DNA of 45,736 bases. It comes from Oceanospirillales bacterium (lineage in GTDB: Bacteria; Pseudomonadota; Gammaproteobacteria; Pseudomonadales; Balneatricaceae). The stretch spans positions 1 through 45,736 of the forward strand of contig REDB01000130.1 of the NCBI GenBank assembly GCA_007693685.1. The letters are read 5' to 3'. This document shows positions 9,397-19,616 of the stretch, piece after piece. How positions within the stretch are numbered: position 1 is the first letter of the stretch; each line of letters begins with the position of its first letter. Position numbers and translations under genes: made by a program. The notes under the pieces are model-generated. The model ran no database searches. It was not told where the DNA came from and saw only the letters and a program-made list of their open reading frames with translations.

Positions 9397-9472
9397 TCCC
9401 TGATAGCTCAGTTGGTAGAGCAGTAGACTGTTAATCTATTGGTCGCTGGTTCGAGTCCAGCTCGGGGAGCCA
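9397..9472 (+). tRNA. tRNA-Asn (anticodon GUU)
   Basis: 76 nt with encoded CCA. Acceptor TCCCTGA pairs with TCGGGGA (one T-G wobble), the T-arm contains GGTTCGAGTCC, and the anticodon GTT is at 9430-9432. It is 38 nt after tRNA-Ser. Confidence 0.97.
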
Positions 9473-9501
9473 ACAACTTAACAAGCGCTAGGCAAATGAG
9501 C

Positions 9502-9577
9502 GGGTCGTTAGCTCAGTTGGTAGAGCAGTTGGCTTTTAACCAATTGGTCATAGGTTCGAATCCTATACGACCCACCA
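9502..9577 (+). tRNA. tRNA-Lys (anticodon UUU), copy 1
   Basis: 76 nt, encoded CCA, acceptor GGGTCGT/ACGACCC, anticodon TTT at 9535-9537 in loop CTTTTAA, T-arm GGTTCGAATCC. First of three identical copies. Confidence 0.97.
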
Positions 9578-9594
9578 CTCATATCCGCCATCTT

Positions 9595-9670
9595 GGGTCG
9601 TTAGCTCAGTTGGTAGAGCAGTTGGCTTTTAACCAATTGGTCATAGGTTCGAATCCTATACGACCCACCA
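9595..9670 (+). tRNA. tRNA-Lys (anticodon UUU), copy 2
   Basis: Identical to copy 1, with the same encoded CCA and a TTT anticodon. It is separated from both neighbours by identical 17-nt spacers. Confidence 0.97.
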
Positions 9671-9687
9671 CTCATATCCGCCATCTT

Positions 9688-9763
9688 GGGTCGTTAGCTC
9701 AGTTGGTAGAGCAGTTGGCTTTTAACCAATTGGTCATAGGTTCGAATCCTATACGACCCACCA
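9688..9763 (+). tRNA. tRNA-Lys (anticodon UUU), copy 3
   Basis: Identical to copies 1 and 2. It ends only 12 bp before the stop codon of the convergent greB, and no hairpin terminator is visible in that gap. Confidence 0.97.
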
Positions 9764-9775
9764 TTTATACCTCAA

Positions 9776-10258
9776 TTATTCCTGTGTATTCTCATATTCT
9801 ATAGAAAGAATATACCAGCAGACTTTTCCAGCCGGTGTTTCTACCCAAGCCTCATCGTCGACTTCTTTCTTCAAAAGTGCTCTCGCCATTGGAGATTCAA
9901 ACGATATATAGTCTTTACGGTCAAAAATCTCATCATAGCCCGCAATGCGAAAGCGTCGCTGTTCGCCATCATCATTTTCTACCGTGACCCAAGCGCCAAA
10001 AAATACCTTTCCTTCTTGCTGAGGTGAGTAGTCAACTATCTCTATCTCTTCAAACGTTTTGATTAGGTAGCGAACCCTGCGATCAATTTCACGCAGCCTT
10101 TTTTTGTTGTATTGGTAATCCGCATTTTCTGATCGATCGCCCAGACTAGCGGCCCAAGTCACTTTGCGCGTGACTTCAGGACGCTCTTCTTTCCATAGGG
10201 TGTCAAACTCCTGCTTTAACTTGTTATAGCCTGCTCGTGTAATGAGTTTGCGTTTCAT
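9776..10258 (-). CDS. greB: Transcript cleavage factor GreB
   Basis: GreB enters the secondary channel of RNA polymerase and stimulates cleavage of backtracked transcripts. 160 residues, the usual length. The N-terminal coiled coil carries TWAASLGDRSENADYQYNKK, whose acidic tip is the catalytic part, then REIDRRVRYL and IVDYSPQQEGKVFFGAWV, all very close to E. coli GreB. The C-terminal FKBP-like domain includes YDEIFDRKDYISFESPMARALL. The ATG at 10258 is preferred because it aligns with the known N-terminus (MKRKLITRAGY); an in-frame TTG at 10276 would add six residues. It is convergent with the tRNA operon and divergent from an unknown 148-residue gene. Confidence 0.97.
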   Translation of the reverse strand: MKRKLITRAGYNKLKQEFDTLWKEERPEVTRKVTWAASLGDRSENADYQYNKKRLREIDRRVRYLIKTFEEIEIVDYSPQQEGKVFFGAWVTVENDDGEQRRFRIAGYDEIFDRKDYISFESPMARALLKKEVDDEAWVETPAGKVCWYILSIEYENTQE

Positions 10259-10379
10259 GAGGTCTTTAGATTCCAAAAAACAAAGAGTAAGAAAGCGTAA
10301 TGATAATAGATTGGTAAAATAAACAGCTAAAGTTTATCTGAAATTGGCCGCTAAGTTGATGATACTAGTGGAGTAGCGT

Positions 10380-10826
10380 ATGGCTGTCGATCAAACAAAC
10401 ACTGATCTGATGTTGCGTAGGGTAGAGGGATATACCTCTGGCCTACCTCAGGCTGTGCGTGCGCCCAGTAGTGCCGAATTTGGTATGTTGCTTAGCCTGA
10501 TTGCATCTACTTATGAAAAAGGCCCTACAGGCACCGCTCAGCCTAATCAGAGTGGTGGTGAGTTTAAGCTTCCGACTAAGCTAGAGTACATTAATCCTGA
10601 TAGCTTATTTAATACTGATCTTGTTAAACGACTTAACCATTCTGTTACTGAGCAACAACGTGGTGAGTTTGCTTATCTAGTCAGCTATCTACGGGTGAAA
10701 TCAGAAACACCTATTGATCGTCCAATCCGTAATGATCGTTTTGCACAACTCTCTTTAGCCTCCTTAGGCGGTCAAATGCTTGAGCAAATCACTGCTGCAC
10801 GAGAAGGCTTTCAGGCGGTCGCTTAA
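10380..10826 (+). CDS. Uncharacterised protein, 148 residues
   Basis: Not recognised. ATG with a usable ribosome binding site (GTGGAG) about seven bases upstream. The protein has no signal peptide or membrane segment. A Gly/Pro/Gln-rich linker-like stretch lies around residues 50-62, and predicted helical segments lie on both sides. No catalytic motif stands out. It is divergent from greB and convergent with the next gene, whose stop lies one base past its own. Codon use matches the surroundings, so it is likely a real gene of restricted distribution. Confidence 0.7.
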   Translation: MAVDQTNTDLMLRRVEGYTSGLPQAVRAPSSAEFGMLLSLIASTYEKGPTGTAQPNQSGGEFKLPTKLEYINPDSLFNTDLVKRLNHSVTEQQRGEFAYLVSYLRVKSETPIDRPIRNDRFAQLSLASLGGQMLEQITAAREGFQAVA

Positions 10827-10827
10827 A

Positions 10828-11211
10828 TTAATCAGTTGCCCACTGAATTTTCTCTTCTTGTCCTTTCTCAACTTTCCACCATTCATCAGGATCATCACCT
10901 TCTTGCCATCCTGAAGCGATACAGCGAACTTGTGTATTCAGTTTAACGGATGCTTCACGTGCACAGTCTAGGTCAACTTCCCAGGGAGTGTTATCTGATT
11001 GAAACCAGACGCTCAGCCATGCTTTGCCTAAGGCACGCTCATGGATAACTACCTCGAAGGTGTGTTGTTGATATTCGCCTGTAAATTGATGCAGTAAGCC
11101 TTTATTGCCCAGAGCTTCTAGTTGATCTAGTCGCTCTGAAAGCCAAGCTGCAATTTTTTCTACAGAGGTGTTTTTGATATAAATCTCAATATCAGGATGT
11201 CTTGTCATCAT
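10828..11211 (-). CDS. Uncharacterised protein, 127 residues
   Basis: Not recognised at function level. A small, acidic, soluble protein with many Trp residues towards the C-terminus (AWLSVWFQS, DPDEWWKVEKGQ). It has no signal or membrane segment. It starts with two consecutive ATGs after GGATTCCG; either is possible. Its start lies 20 bp inside the end of the upstream membrane-protein gene, so the two are probably translationally coupled as the tail of the rlmA cluster. Confidence 0.72.
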   Translation of the reverse strand: MMTRHPDIEIYIKNTSVEKIAAWLSERLDQLEALGNKGLLHQFTGEYQQHTFEVVIHERALGKAWLSVWFQSDNTPWEVDLDCAREASVKLNTQVRCIASGWQEGDDPDEWWKVEKGQEEKIQWATD

Positions 11212-11482
11212 CGGAATCCAAAAAACGAAAAATTCTTAAAATACTCAGGCTGATGTAGCCGATCAAGGCTAATACGCCGCCCATGACCATCAGAATTAAC
11301 CCTAGTAATGCAATGATCTCTGCGGTTAACGAGTCCATCATGGCAAACTGCGCGATGCTAATAGCCATTAGGCCCAACATAAATATCGTAAAGCCAGTGA
11401 CTAGCCAGATGAAGTTCTCTCTGGGATTGTCGGCTCGTTTATGTAAAAAATAACGCAGCCGTTGCAGCTTAGATTTCATCAT
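11192..11482 (-). CDS. Small inner-membrane protein, 96 residues
   Basis: Not recognised. A basic N-terminal region (residues 1-25) precedes two clear hydrophobic helices (about residues 26-46 and 56-80), then a short basic segment and an acidic tail (SDDDK). Topology is probably both ends in the cytoplasm. It starts with tandem ATGs two bases after the rlmA stop and overlaps the next gene by 20 bp, so it sits in an operon with rlmA and the 127-residue gene. No strong ribosome binding site of its own is visible, suggesting coupling to rlmA. Confidence 0.72.
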   Translation of the reverse strand: MMKSKLQRLRYFLHKRADNPRENFIWLVTGFTIFMLGLMAISIAQFAMMDSLTAEIIALLGLILMVMGGVLALIGYISLSILRIFRFLDSDDDKTS

Positions 11483-11484
11483 TA

Positions 11485-13523
<2,039 letters not shown>

Positions 13524-13546
13524 CTAGTGTTAAATCAAACTTGTGA

Positions 13547-14578
13547 TCAGTTGTGCTTGTGCAGTTCAGCATTCAGTTCTATGGCTGACTGATTTGTTTT
13601 CACTTCAATCTGACCTGTTTGCGAGTTACGACGGAAGAGCAAGTCAGACTTACCTGCGAGTTCTCCGGCTTTAACCACCGATACAGCTTGGTTGTTTTCA
13701 TCCAGCAGGGTGACTTTAGAGCTGCCAGTGACATACAGGCCTGCTTCAATGGTGCAGCGATCACCCAACGGCAAACCGAGTCCAGCATTAGCCCCGATCA
13801 AGCAGTTTTCACCGACAGAGATAACGACATTATTACCGCCGGAAAGTGTACCCATTGTAGAGCAACCGCCACCCAAGTCAGAGCCATTGCCAACCACAAC
13901 ACCTGCGGAAATACGACCTTCTACCATGCTGACACCTAACGTACCTGCATTGAAGTTGATGAAGCCTTCGTGCATGACAGTGGTGCCTTCGCCTACATAA
14001 GCACCTAAACGAATACGTGAAGCATCGCCAATACGGATGCCTTCTGGTACTGCATAATTTGCCATTTTCGGGAATTTATCAACGCTGTAGACTTCTAGGA
14101 TACGTCCTTGAGCACGAGCCGATAGCTGGCGTTTAGCCAGTTCGTTAACGGCGACGGCACCTTCAGAGGTCCAAGCGATGTTAGGCAGTAGGCCAAACAT
14201 GCCATTCAAGTTCAGGCTATGGGGCTTAGCTAAGCGATGCGAAAGCAAACTAAGTTTTAAGTAAACTTCAGCCGTGGTTTCAGGTTGTGCATCAGTTTCT
14301 AAGATGCACAGTACCAAAGGCTGCGGCGTACCTTCAAGAATCTCGGTCAGTTCTGCCTGATCTTCGGCATCGACTGATAAAAAGGCGACTTCAAGTGCTT
14401 TAAGTTGGCTTTCCGCTAACTCAATAGTACGATTTCCACCTTCATATCCCACCTCTTTAGCGATGGCCTGAATAAGATTTTCAGGAGCATTCATTAACGG
14501 AGCGTGGTAGTAGACCTCTAACCATTGACCTGCTGCAGAGCGAGTGCCAATACCTAAACCAAATGCAAAATTACTCAT
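13547..14578 (-). CDS. dapD: Tetrahydrodipicolinate N-succinyltransferase (long form)
   Basis: Transfers succinyl from succinyl-CoA to tetrahydrodipicolinate, the first step of the succinylase branch of DAP synthesis. At 343 residues it is the long Pseudomonas-type DapD rather than the about 274-residue enterobacterial type. The C-terminal half shows the left-handed beta-helix hexapeptide pattern (IRIGDASRIRLGAYVGEGT, then GNGSDLGGGCSTMGTLSGG). The N-terminal half is the extra domain of this subgroup. ATG with GGAG upstream; it overlaps the end of the ArsC-like gene by 8 bp, so translation is probably coupled. Confidence 0.95.
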   Translation of the reverse strand: MSNFAFGLGIGTRSAAGQWLEVYYHAPLMNAPENLIQAIAKEVGYEGGNRTIELAESQLKALEVAFLSVDAEDQAELTEILEGTPQPLVLCILETDAQPETTAEVYLKLSLLSHRLAKPHSLNLNGMFGLLPNIAWTSEGAVAVNELAKRQLSARAQGRILEVYSVDKFPKMANYAVPEGIRIGDASRIRLGAYVGEGTTVMHEGFINFNAGTLGVSMVEGRISAGVVVGNGSDLGGGCSTMGTLSGGNNVVISVGENCLIGANAGLGLPLGDRCTIEAGLYVTGSSKVTLLDENNQAVSVVKAGELAGKSDLLFRRNSQTGQIEVKTNQSAIELNAELHKHN

Positions 14579-14936
14579 GGGTGACTCCGTTAATTAAATC
14601 GCTGTAAAGAGTTTCGTTAAAGCCCACCTCGCAAATGGAGTGGCCTTCTATTAAGGGGCGCTTGATAATGGCAGGATACTGCAAAATCAGTTCAGTTGCT
14701 TGAGAGTTAGGATTTTCTGCCATTTGACGTTCTGCGTCCGATAATTGGCGCCACGTGGTACCACGCTTGTTGATCAGCTTTTCTAGTCCTAACTGCAACT
14801 GCCAACGTTCAATGTCTGCCGCCGTCAGACCATCTTTGCGAAAGTCATGAAAACGATAGTCAACCTGTTGTGCATCCAGCCATTTTTTTGCTTTACGAAC
14901 AGTGTCGCAATTACTAATACCGTAAAGTGTAAACAT
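14571..14936 (-). CDS. ArsC-like/Spx-family protein (YffB type)
   Basis: 121-residue thioredoxin-fold protein of the ArsC/Spx superfamily. It has a single N-terminal Cys in GISNCDTVRKAKKWL (Cys10) and the conserved VDYRFHDFRKDG, NKRGTTWRQL and IIKRPLIEG segments. Such proteins sit in dap operons across Pseudomonas-like bacteria; the enterobacterial homologue beside dapE is yffB. Activity is unproven (possible glutathione-dependent reductase). It lies between dapC and dapD, with 56 bp of short tandem repeats separating it from dapC. Confidence 0.9.
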   Translation of the reverse strand: MFTLYGISNCDTVRKAKKWLDAQQVDYRFHDFRKDGLTAADIERWQLQLGLEKLINKRGTTWRQLSDAERQMAENPNSQATELILQYPAIIKRPLIEGHSICEVGFNETLYSDLINGVTHE

Positions 14937-14943
14937 ACTACCC

Positions 14944-15000
14944 AGTTACCTGATTTAAAGATTAGTTACCTGATTTAAGATTAGTAACCTGATTAAAGAG
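14944..15000. repeat. Three imperfect about 19-bp tandem repeats spanning the dapC stop
   Basis: Units begin at 14944, 14964 and 14983, sharing the core AGTTACCTGATTTAAAGATT with small differences. The third copy contains the stop codon and last codons of dapC, so the array looks like a duplicated gene end filling the gap before the ArsC-like gene. Confidence 0.8.
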
Positions 15001-16189
15001 ATTCGATATAGGCACGAATACGCTGAGCAGCTTCAACACACTCTTCCACCGTGGCAACTAATGCCATGCGAATGTAGCCTGCACCTGGTTGTTCTCCTGC
15101 CACTTCGCGAGCTAGATAACGCCCGGGTAGAACCGTAAGGTTTTGTTGCTCTAATAGGCCGCGAGTAAAGGCTTCATCGTCAATCGGGGTTTTGGCCCAT
15201 AGATAGAAACTCGCTTCCGGTAAATTGATCTGCATGACGGGCGATAAAATTTCGCTTACCGCCGCAAACTTCTCTCGATAGAGATCGCGATTTTCCAAAA
15301 CATGCGCTTCATCTTGCCATGCAGCGGTGGATGCAATCTGGTGTTGAACCGGCATGGAGCAACCGTGATAGGTGCGATATTTCAGGAAAGGCTGGATCAG
15401 TTTAGCATCCCCTGCGATAAAGCCTGAACGCATCCCAGGTAGGTTAGAACGCTTAGATAAGCTATGGAATACGACACAGTTATGATAATCGTCACGACCT
15501 ATTGCTGCACAGACTTCCAGCAAACCAACTGGTGGTTTAGATTCATCTAAATAAATTTCGGAATAACATTCATCACTGGCAAGAACAAAATCATATTGAT
15601 CAGCTAAAGCAATTAGCTTTTTGATAGTTTCGGCATCGTGAACAGCACCTGTAGGGTTGCCTGGTGAGCAGATAAATAGTAGCTGACATTGCTTCCAGAC
15701 TTCAGCAGGTACGGCATCATAGTCAGGGATAAAGCCATTTTCTTCGGTGCAATTTAGGTAGTAAGGAGTTGCACCGGCAAGGTAGGCAGCACCTTCATAA
15801 ATTTGATAGAAAGGGTTAGGCGATATGACCAATGCATCGTCAGAGCGATTAACCAGTGCCTGGGTAAACGCAAAAATAGCTTCACGAGTACCGTTAACCG
15901 GTAATAGGTGTTGCTCGGGATCTAAACTTCCTTCTTTTAGATCGAAACGGCGCGTCGCCCAATCTGCAATTGCTTGACGTAAAGTCAGGATGCCTTTAGT
16001 GGTTGGATAGTTAGATAATCCAGCAAGATTGTTGCGAACGGCATCAACAACTATGGCTGGAGAGGCATGTTTTGGTTCGCCAATCCCGAGTGAAATTGCG
16101 TCAAGATGTGCAGCTGGATTGATATCTCGCGTCAGTTCAGCGAGCTTTTCAAACGGGTAAGGGTGCAGCTTGTTTAGATCGTTGTTCAT
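14993..16189 (-). CDS. dapC: Succinyldiaminopimelate transaminase DapC
   Basis: PLP-dependent class I aminotransferase that converts N-succinyl-2-amino-6-ketopimelate to N-succinyl-DAP. 398 residues. Seen: the N-terminal LHPYPFEKLAEL and SLGIGEPKHASP segments typical of DapC, the ICSPGNPTGAV loop, the SDECYSEIY Asp and Tyr that contact PLP, the Schiff-base Lys in HSLSKRSNLPGMRSG (about residue 244) and a C-terminal GYIRMALV Arg that binds substrate carboxylate. Start ATG with AGGATAC upstream. First gene of the dapC-yffB-dapD-dapE-rlmA cluster, so dapC, dapD and dapE are all in one transcription unit. Confidence 0.95.
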   Translation of the reverse strand: MNNDLNKLHPYPFEKLAELTRDINPAAHLDAISLGIGEPKHASPAIVVDAVRNNLAGLSNYPTTKGILTLRQAIADWATRRFDLKEGSLDPEQHLLPVNGTREAIFAFTQALVNRSDDALVISPNPFYQIYEGAAYLAGATPYYLNCTEENGFIPDYDAVPAEVWKQCQLLFICSPGNPTGAVHDAETIKKLIALADQYDFVLASDECYSEIYLDESKPPVGLLEVCAAIGRDDYHNCVVFHSLSKRSNLPGMRSGFIAGDAKLIQPFLKYRTYHGCSMPVQHQIASTAAWQDEAHVLENRDLYREKFAAVSEILSPVMQINLPEASFYLWAKTPIDDEAFTRGLLEQQNLTVLPGRYLAREVAGEQPGAGYIRMALVATVEECVEAAQRIRAYIESL

Positions 16190-16312
16190 GCCGGTATCCT
16201 GTAATAACCCCTGATATATTCAGGGTTTGACGTCTGCCAAATAGGGCAAGCAGTATACCCAATGCAGCGAGTTCAGCCAAATTCTGTTGTGGTTAAATGA
16301 TAGATGTCATGG

Positions 16313-17686
16313 CTAGTACGGCTGTGCCATTAGAGCTGGATTCATCAGTTCTTCAAGCTGCTCTCTCGGGATATCGGTCATTTCTACGGCAACATCAACT
16401 AGATTTCGACCACTGGCATAGGCTTCTTTGGCAATTGCAGCGGCAGCATCATAACCAATGTGTGGATTTAGTGCAGTTACCAAAATTGGATTTTTCAGTA
16501 ATGCATCCTGAATGTGCTTTTCATTCACAGTAAAACCAGCAATGGCTTTATCTGCGAGTGAGGTTGCCGCATTACCAAGAAGTGCAAGGCTTTGAAGCAA
16601 GTTGTAAGCGATTAAGGGCAGGGCTGTGTTTAGCTGAAAGTTTCCACGCTGAGCACAAAAGGTGATGCTAGCATCATTTCCTGTAATTTGAGCCACCGCC
16701 ATGATGATAGCTTCAGGTATCACTGGATTCACCTTGCCTGGCATGATGGATGAACCCGGTTGAAGCACAGGAAGGGTGATTTCGCCAAGACCTGAATAAG
16801 GGCCAGAGTTCATCCAACGTAAATCTTCGGCAATTTTTAGCAGAGCAGTGGCAGAGGTCTTTAACTCTCCAGAGAGAGATAAAGCCGTATCCTGACAGGC
16901 TTGAGCAGCAAAAGAGCTGTCAGGTGGTGTTAAGTGATAGGTGGTCATATTACTTAAATGAGTACAGAAGCGTCGAGAAAAGCCTCTGGGTGCATTTAAG
17001 CCTGAACCGATGGCAGTGCCGCCCTGAGGAAGTTTCATCAATTCGGAACGAATAAACTCAATACGTTTTTTTGCTTGCTGTATTTGAACTCCCCATGCCT
17101 TGATTTCATCTTCCATTCGCATAGGGACTGCGTCCATCAGGTGTGTTCTACCTGTTTTAATGATTTCAGCAACCTCAGCAGCTTTTCGGGTGCAGCAAGT
17201 GTGAAGATGTTGTAATGCAGGCAATAACTGACTGTCTAGCTGATGCAGTGCGCTTAAATGTATAGCAGTGGGAATCACATCGTTCGAGCTTTGGCTCAGG
17301 TTGATATGATCATTAGGATGCAAATCCATTCCAGTTTTCTGTTTAACAAGCGATGCTAGGACTTCATTGATATTCATGTTGGTACTGGTACCAGAACCAG
17401 TCTGGAATACATCTACTGGAAAATCTTTGCTCTGATAGTGGCTTTGTATCCATTTAGCAGCATCAATAATCGCATTTGCCTGCTCTTTGGTGAGCATTCC
17501 AAGCTCAGCATTTGTCTGAGCAGCCGCCGCTTTTATTTGAGCCAAAGCAAGAATAAAGCTTTTTGGCATTTTAAGATGGCTTAACGTGAAGTTTTCAACA
17601 GCACGTTGTGTTTGAGCACCATAAAGAGCCGTTTCAGGTACTCGAACTTCACCAAGGGTATCTTTTTCTGTGCGATAAGCTTTCAT
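16313..17686 (-). CDS. fumC: Fumarate hydratase, class II
   Basis: Iron-independent, oxygen-stable fumarase that interconverts fumarate and L-malate in the TCA cycle. 457 residues from the ATG at 17686, which has AAGGA upstream; the frame remains open 17 codons further. Superfamily signatures: FQTGSGTSTNMNINEV, NDHINLSQSSNDVIPTA, KTGRTHLMDAVP (catalytic region) and GSSIMPGKVNP (about 309-319). The closing SGRNLVDVAVEM segment is FumC-like. Aspartase shares the superfamily, but these segments fit fumarase better. It lies upstream of dapC on the same strand across about 120 bp. Confidence 0.93.
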   Translation of the reverse strand: MKAYRTEKDTLGEVRVPETALYGAQTQRAVENFTLSHLKMPKSFILALAQIKAAAAQTNAELGMLTKEQANAIIDAAKWIQSHYQSKDFPVDVFQTGSGTSTNMNINEVLASLVKQKTGMDLHPNDHINLSQSSNDVIPTAIHLSALHQLDSQLLPALQHLHTCCTRKAAEVAEIIKTGRTHLMDAVPMRMEDEIKAWGVQIQQAKKRIEFIRSELMKLPQGGTAIGSGLNAPRGFSRRFCTHLSNMTTYHLTPPDSSFAAQACQDTALSLSGELKTSATALLKIAEDLRWMNSGPYSGLGEITLPVLQPGSSIMPGKVNPVIPEAIIMAVAQITGNDASITFCAQRGNFQLNTALPLIAYNLLQSLALLGNAATSLADKAIAGFTVNEKHIQDALLKNPILVTALNPHIGYDAAAAIAKEAYASGRNLVDVAVEMTDIPREQLEELMNPALMAQPY

Positions 17687-17795
17687 AATCCAGTTCCTTA
17701 ATCTCAGTCGACCTAAGTATACTAGTGATGATGACAAGTTCCAGAAAAACCAAAATAGAAATGTCTTTATATATAAATGTTTTAAGGATTCTACA

Positions 17796-18779
17796 ATGAG
17801 CGTGCTTGCTAGCTGGCCTTCTTCTCATATCTGTTTAACTGAGCTTGAACGCCAAGCAGCAGTTTCTGCAGTTGAGGCAGCATTCAATTCTGCGTTAGAA
17901 AATCTTCAAGTAGATATAGGTTTTAAAGAGATGGTAGAGCAGATCTATGTTCCGATGGGAGCATGGATAGCCCAGCACCAAAGCCAAAAGCAACAGCCTC
18001 TGGTACTAGGAATCAACGGAGCTCAGGGAGCGGGTAAATCGACTCTATTTAACTTGCTTGAAGTCACCCTAACAGAAGGATTTGGATTGAATGTTGTCGG
18101 TTTTTCAATTGATGACCTATACAAGACACGTGCGGATCGAGCAAAGCTTGCAGAACAAATACATCCTTTATTGCTGACGCGTGGTGTGCCCGGAACACAT
18201 GATATCGAACTAGGCATAGATATCATCGATTCATTACTGAAGGCTGATCACCAGAGTATTACCTCGATTCCTATCTTTGACAAATCGATCGACGATCGTT
18301 GTCCTGAGCATACCTGGCAAGAATGGGTTGGCAGACCAGATGTTATTGTCTTTGAAGGGTGGTGTGTCGGTGCAAATCCTCAGTCGGACGAAGCATTGAT
18401 TGAGCCGGTTAACGAGCTTGAAAGAGCTGAAGATCCAGAAGGAGTTTGGCGTCAGTATGCAAATCAGCAGCTTAAAGAGAAGTATGCAGAGTTGTTCTCG
18501 CGCTTAGATCTGTTGTTAATGCTGCAAGTGCCGAGTATGCAGGCTGTTTTCGAGTGGCGTTCACTGCAAGAAAAAAAGTTAGCTGAACGTATGCAATATA
18601 TCCATGATACCAAACAGCCAAGTGATCATTTGCGCATCATGAATGAACAGCAAATTGTAAGGTTTATACAACACTACGAGCGCCTGACGCGAGCCATGTT
18701 AGAGCAGATGCCAGACAAAGCGGATTTAGTTTTGAGATTAAACGAAAATCACAAAATTGAAGAGATACGAATTAACTAA
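17796..18779 (+). CDS. P-loop kinase of the glycerate kinase-like (YggC/Tda10) family
   Basis: 327-residue cytoplasmic NTPase. A Walker A P-loop lies in GINGAQGAGKST (from about residue 72), then FSIDDLYKTRADRAKLA, the LLTRGVPGTHDIEL segment, PIFDKSIDDRCPE and VIVFEGWCVGANPQ, the layout of plant and fungal D-glycerate 3-kinases and bacterial YggC. Substrate is unproven; glycerate is the best guess from family knowledge. ATG with TAAGGA upstream. It is divergent from fumC and convergent with the unknown lipoprotein gene. Confidence 0.85.
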   Translation: MSVLASWPSSHICLTELERQAAVSAVEAAFNSALENLQVDIGFKEMVEQIYVPMGAWIAQHQSQKQQPLVLGINGAQGAGKSTLFNLLEVTLTEGFGLNVVGFSIDDLYKTRADRAKLAEQIHPLLLTRGVPGTHDIELGIDIIDSLLKADHQSITSIPIFDKSIDDRCPEHTWQEWVGRPDVIVFEGWCVGANPQSDEALIEPVNELERAEDPEGVWRQYANQQLKEKYAELFSRLDLLLMLQVPSMQAVFEWRSLQEKKLAERMQYIHDTKQPSDHLRIMNEQQIVRFIQHYERLTRAMLEQMPDKADLVLRLNENHKIEEIRIN

Positions 18780-18804
18780 GCGCTCTAACCTTAACCCCTA
18801 AAGT

Positions 18805-19551
18805 TTAGATCGGAAAAAGTGTTGCCGTGGCGACACTAATCACAACTTTGTTAATACTGCGGTTATTTTTATCTGACACGATTCGCGCCATCATATCTTG
18901 ATGGGCAATCAGTTTACCGAAAAGGCGTTCGAAGCTTAAATTTTGTACGCCTCTGTCGCTGACCCCATTACTTAGCAGAAATAGTTGACCACGGCTGTCT
19001 CTGCGATTACTCAGTCGCCAAACGATGATCTCTATATTTCTAGCACTGTTGTAAAGGCGCTGTTGATTTAGATCATTGAGCATAAAAAACTCTTCACGGT
19101 ATTCGTAGGAGGCGTGAATCATTCCGGCGACGCCTATCATAAAAGCAAATACTCTATCTCCTTGAAATGTTTCATCAAAGGCTAGGGGGATCGCATCAAC
19201 CCCGTATCGATAATAAACTTCAGGGTGGCTTAATTGTCTTGGTGAATCAAATATCTGCTGTAAACGCATCTCGATAGTTGTACCAGCTGGGGCTTTGCTT
19301 AACTCACGTGGGTTGCGATGGTAGAGTTTAGTGGTTAACTCTTTAAGTAACTCTGTGGTGATTTCAACGTGAGCGTCTGCGACTAAATCTATATCAGTTT
19401 TAGCTAGATTTTTAATGCGAAAAGGACGATCGCTGGAGGATTGAGATAGGCAGCCCATCAATAAGCTTGTGGTTAAAATCAGTACAAATAACCTGATAAA
19501 CTGCAGATGTTTATCCTTGATAAGCCGGATGAGTAAACCAAACACTGGCAA
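18805..19551 (-). CDS. Uncharacterised lipoprotein
   Basis: 248 residues. A hydrophobic N-terminal run ends in lipobox LLMGC at about residue 34, after an unusually long basic leader. The start could be TTG 19551 (AGGACTC just upstream) or GTG 19545; no nearer ATG exists. The mature part has a KTDIDLVADAHV start, EVYYRYGVDAIPLAFDE, and a C-terminal HQDMMARIVSDKNNRSINK segment. No enzyme motif is recognised. It is divergent from pdxH (65 bp gap). Likely outer-membrane anchored, facing the periplasm. Confidence 0.8.
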   Translation of the reverse strand: MPVFGLLIRLIKDKHLQFIRLFVLILTTSLLMGCLSQSSSDRPFRIKNLAKTDIDLVADAHVEITTELLKELTTKLYHRNPRELSKAPAGTTIEMRLQQIFDSPRQLSHPEVYYRYGVDAIPLAFDETFQGDRVFAFMIGVAGMIHASYEYREEFFMLNDLNQQRLYNSARNIEIIVWRLSNRRDSRGQLFLLSNGVSDRGVQNLSFERLFGKLIAHQDMMARIVSDKNNRSINKVVISVATATLFPI

Positions 19552-19616
19552 GAGTCCTATCTTAAGAGATCATTTTTTCGATATAGTAGCCGCATTATAA
19601 CAACTGGAGACAGTCC

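Larger units (their letters stand above)
9502..9763 (+). repeat. Tandem array of three tRNA-Lys units (93-bp period)
   Basis: Three identical 76-nt tRNA-Lys genes start at 9502, 9595 and 9688, exactly 93 bp apart. The two 17-nt spacers (CTCATATCCGCCATCTT) are also identical. That pattern indicates recent unit duplication or gene conversion. Confidence 0.95.

Noticed and set aside
9502-9763. Regularly spaced identical repeats resembling a small CRISPR array
   Set aside because: The 76-nt repeat is a complete tRNA-Lys with CCA and the 17-nt spacers are identical, unlike CRISPR spacers.
9439-9804. 121-codon ORF with three near-identical internal repeats
   Set aside because: It is a translation across tRNA-Asn and the three tRNA-Lys genes; the repeats are the tRNA array, not a protein.
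13619-14000. Two overlapping open frames on the plus strand opposite dapD
   Set aside because: They are antisense shadows of the repetitive hexapeptide-coding part of dapD and lack ribosome binding sites.
16206-16228. Possible terminator between fumC and dapC (AACCCCTGA / TCAGGGTT)
   Set aside because: The stem has a bulged base and no T-run on the minus strand, where a fumC terminator would act.
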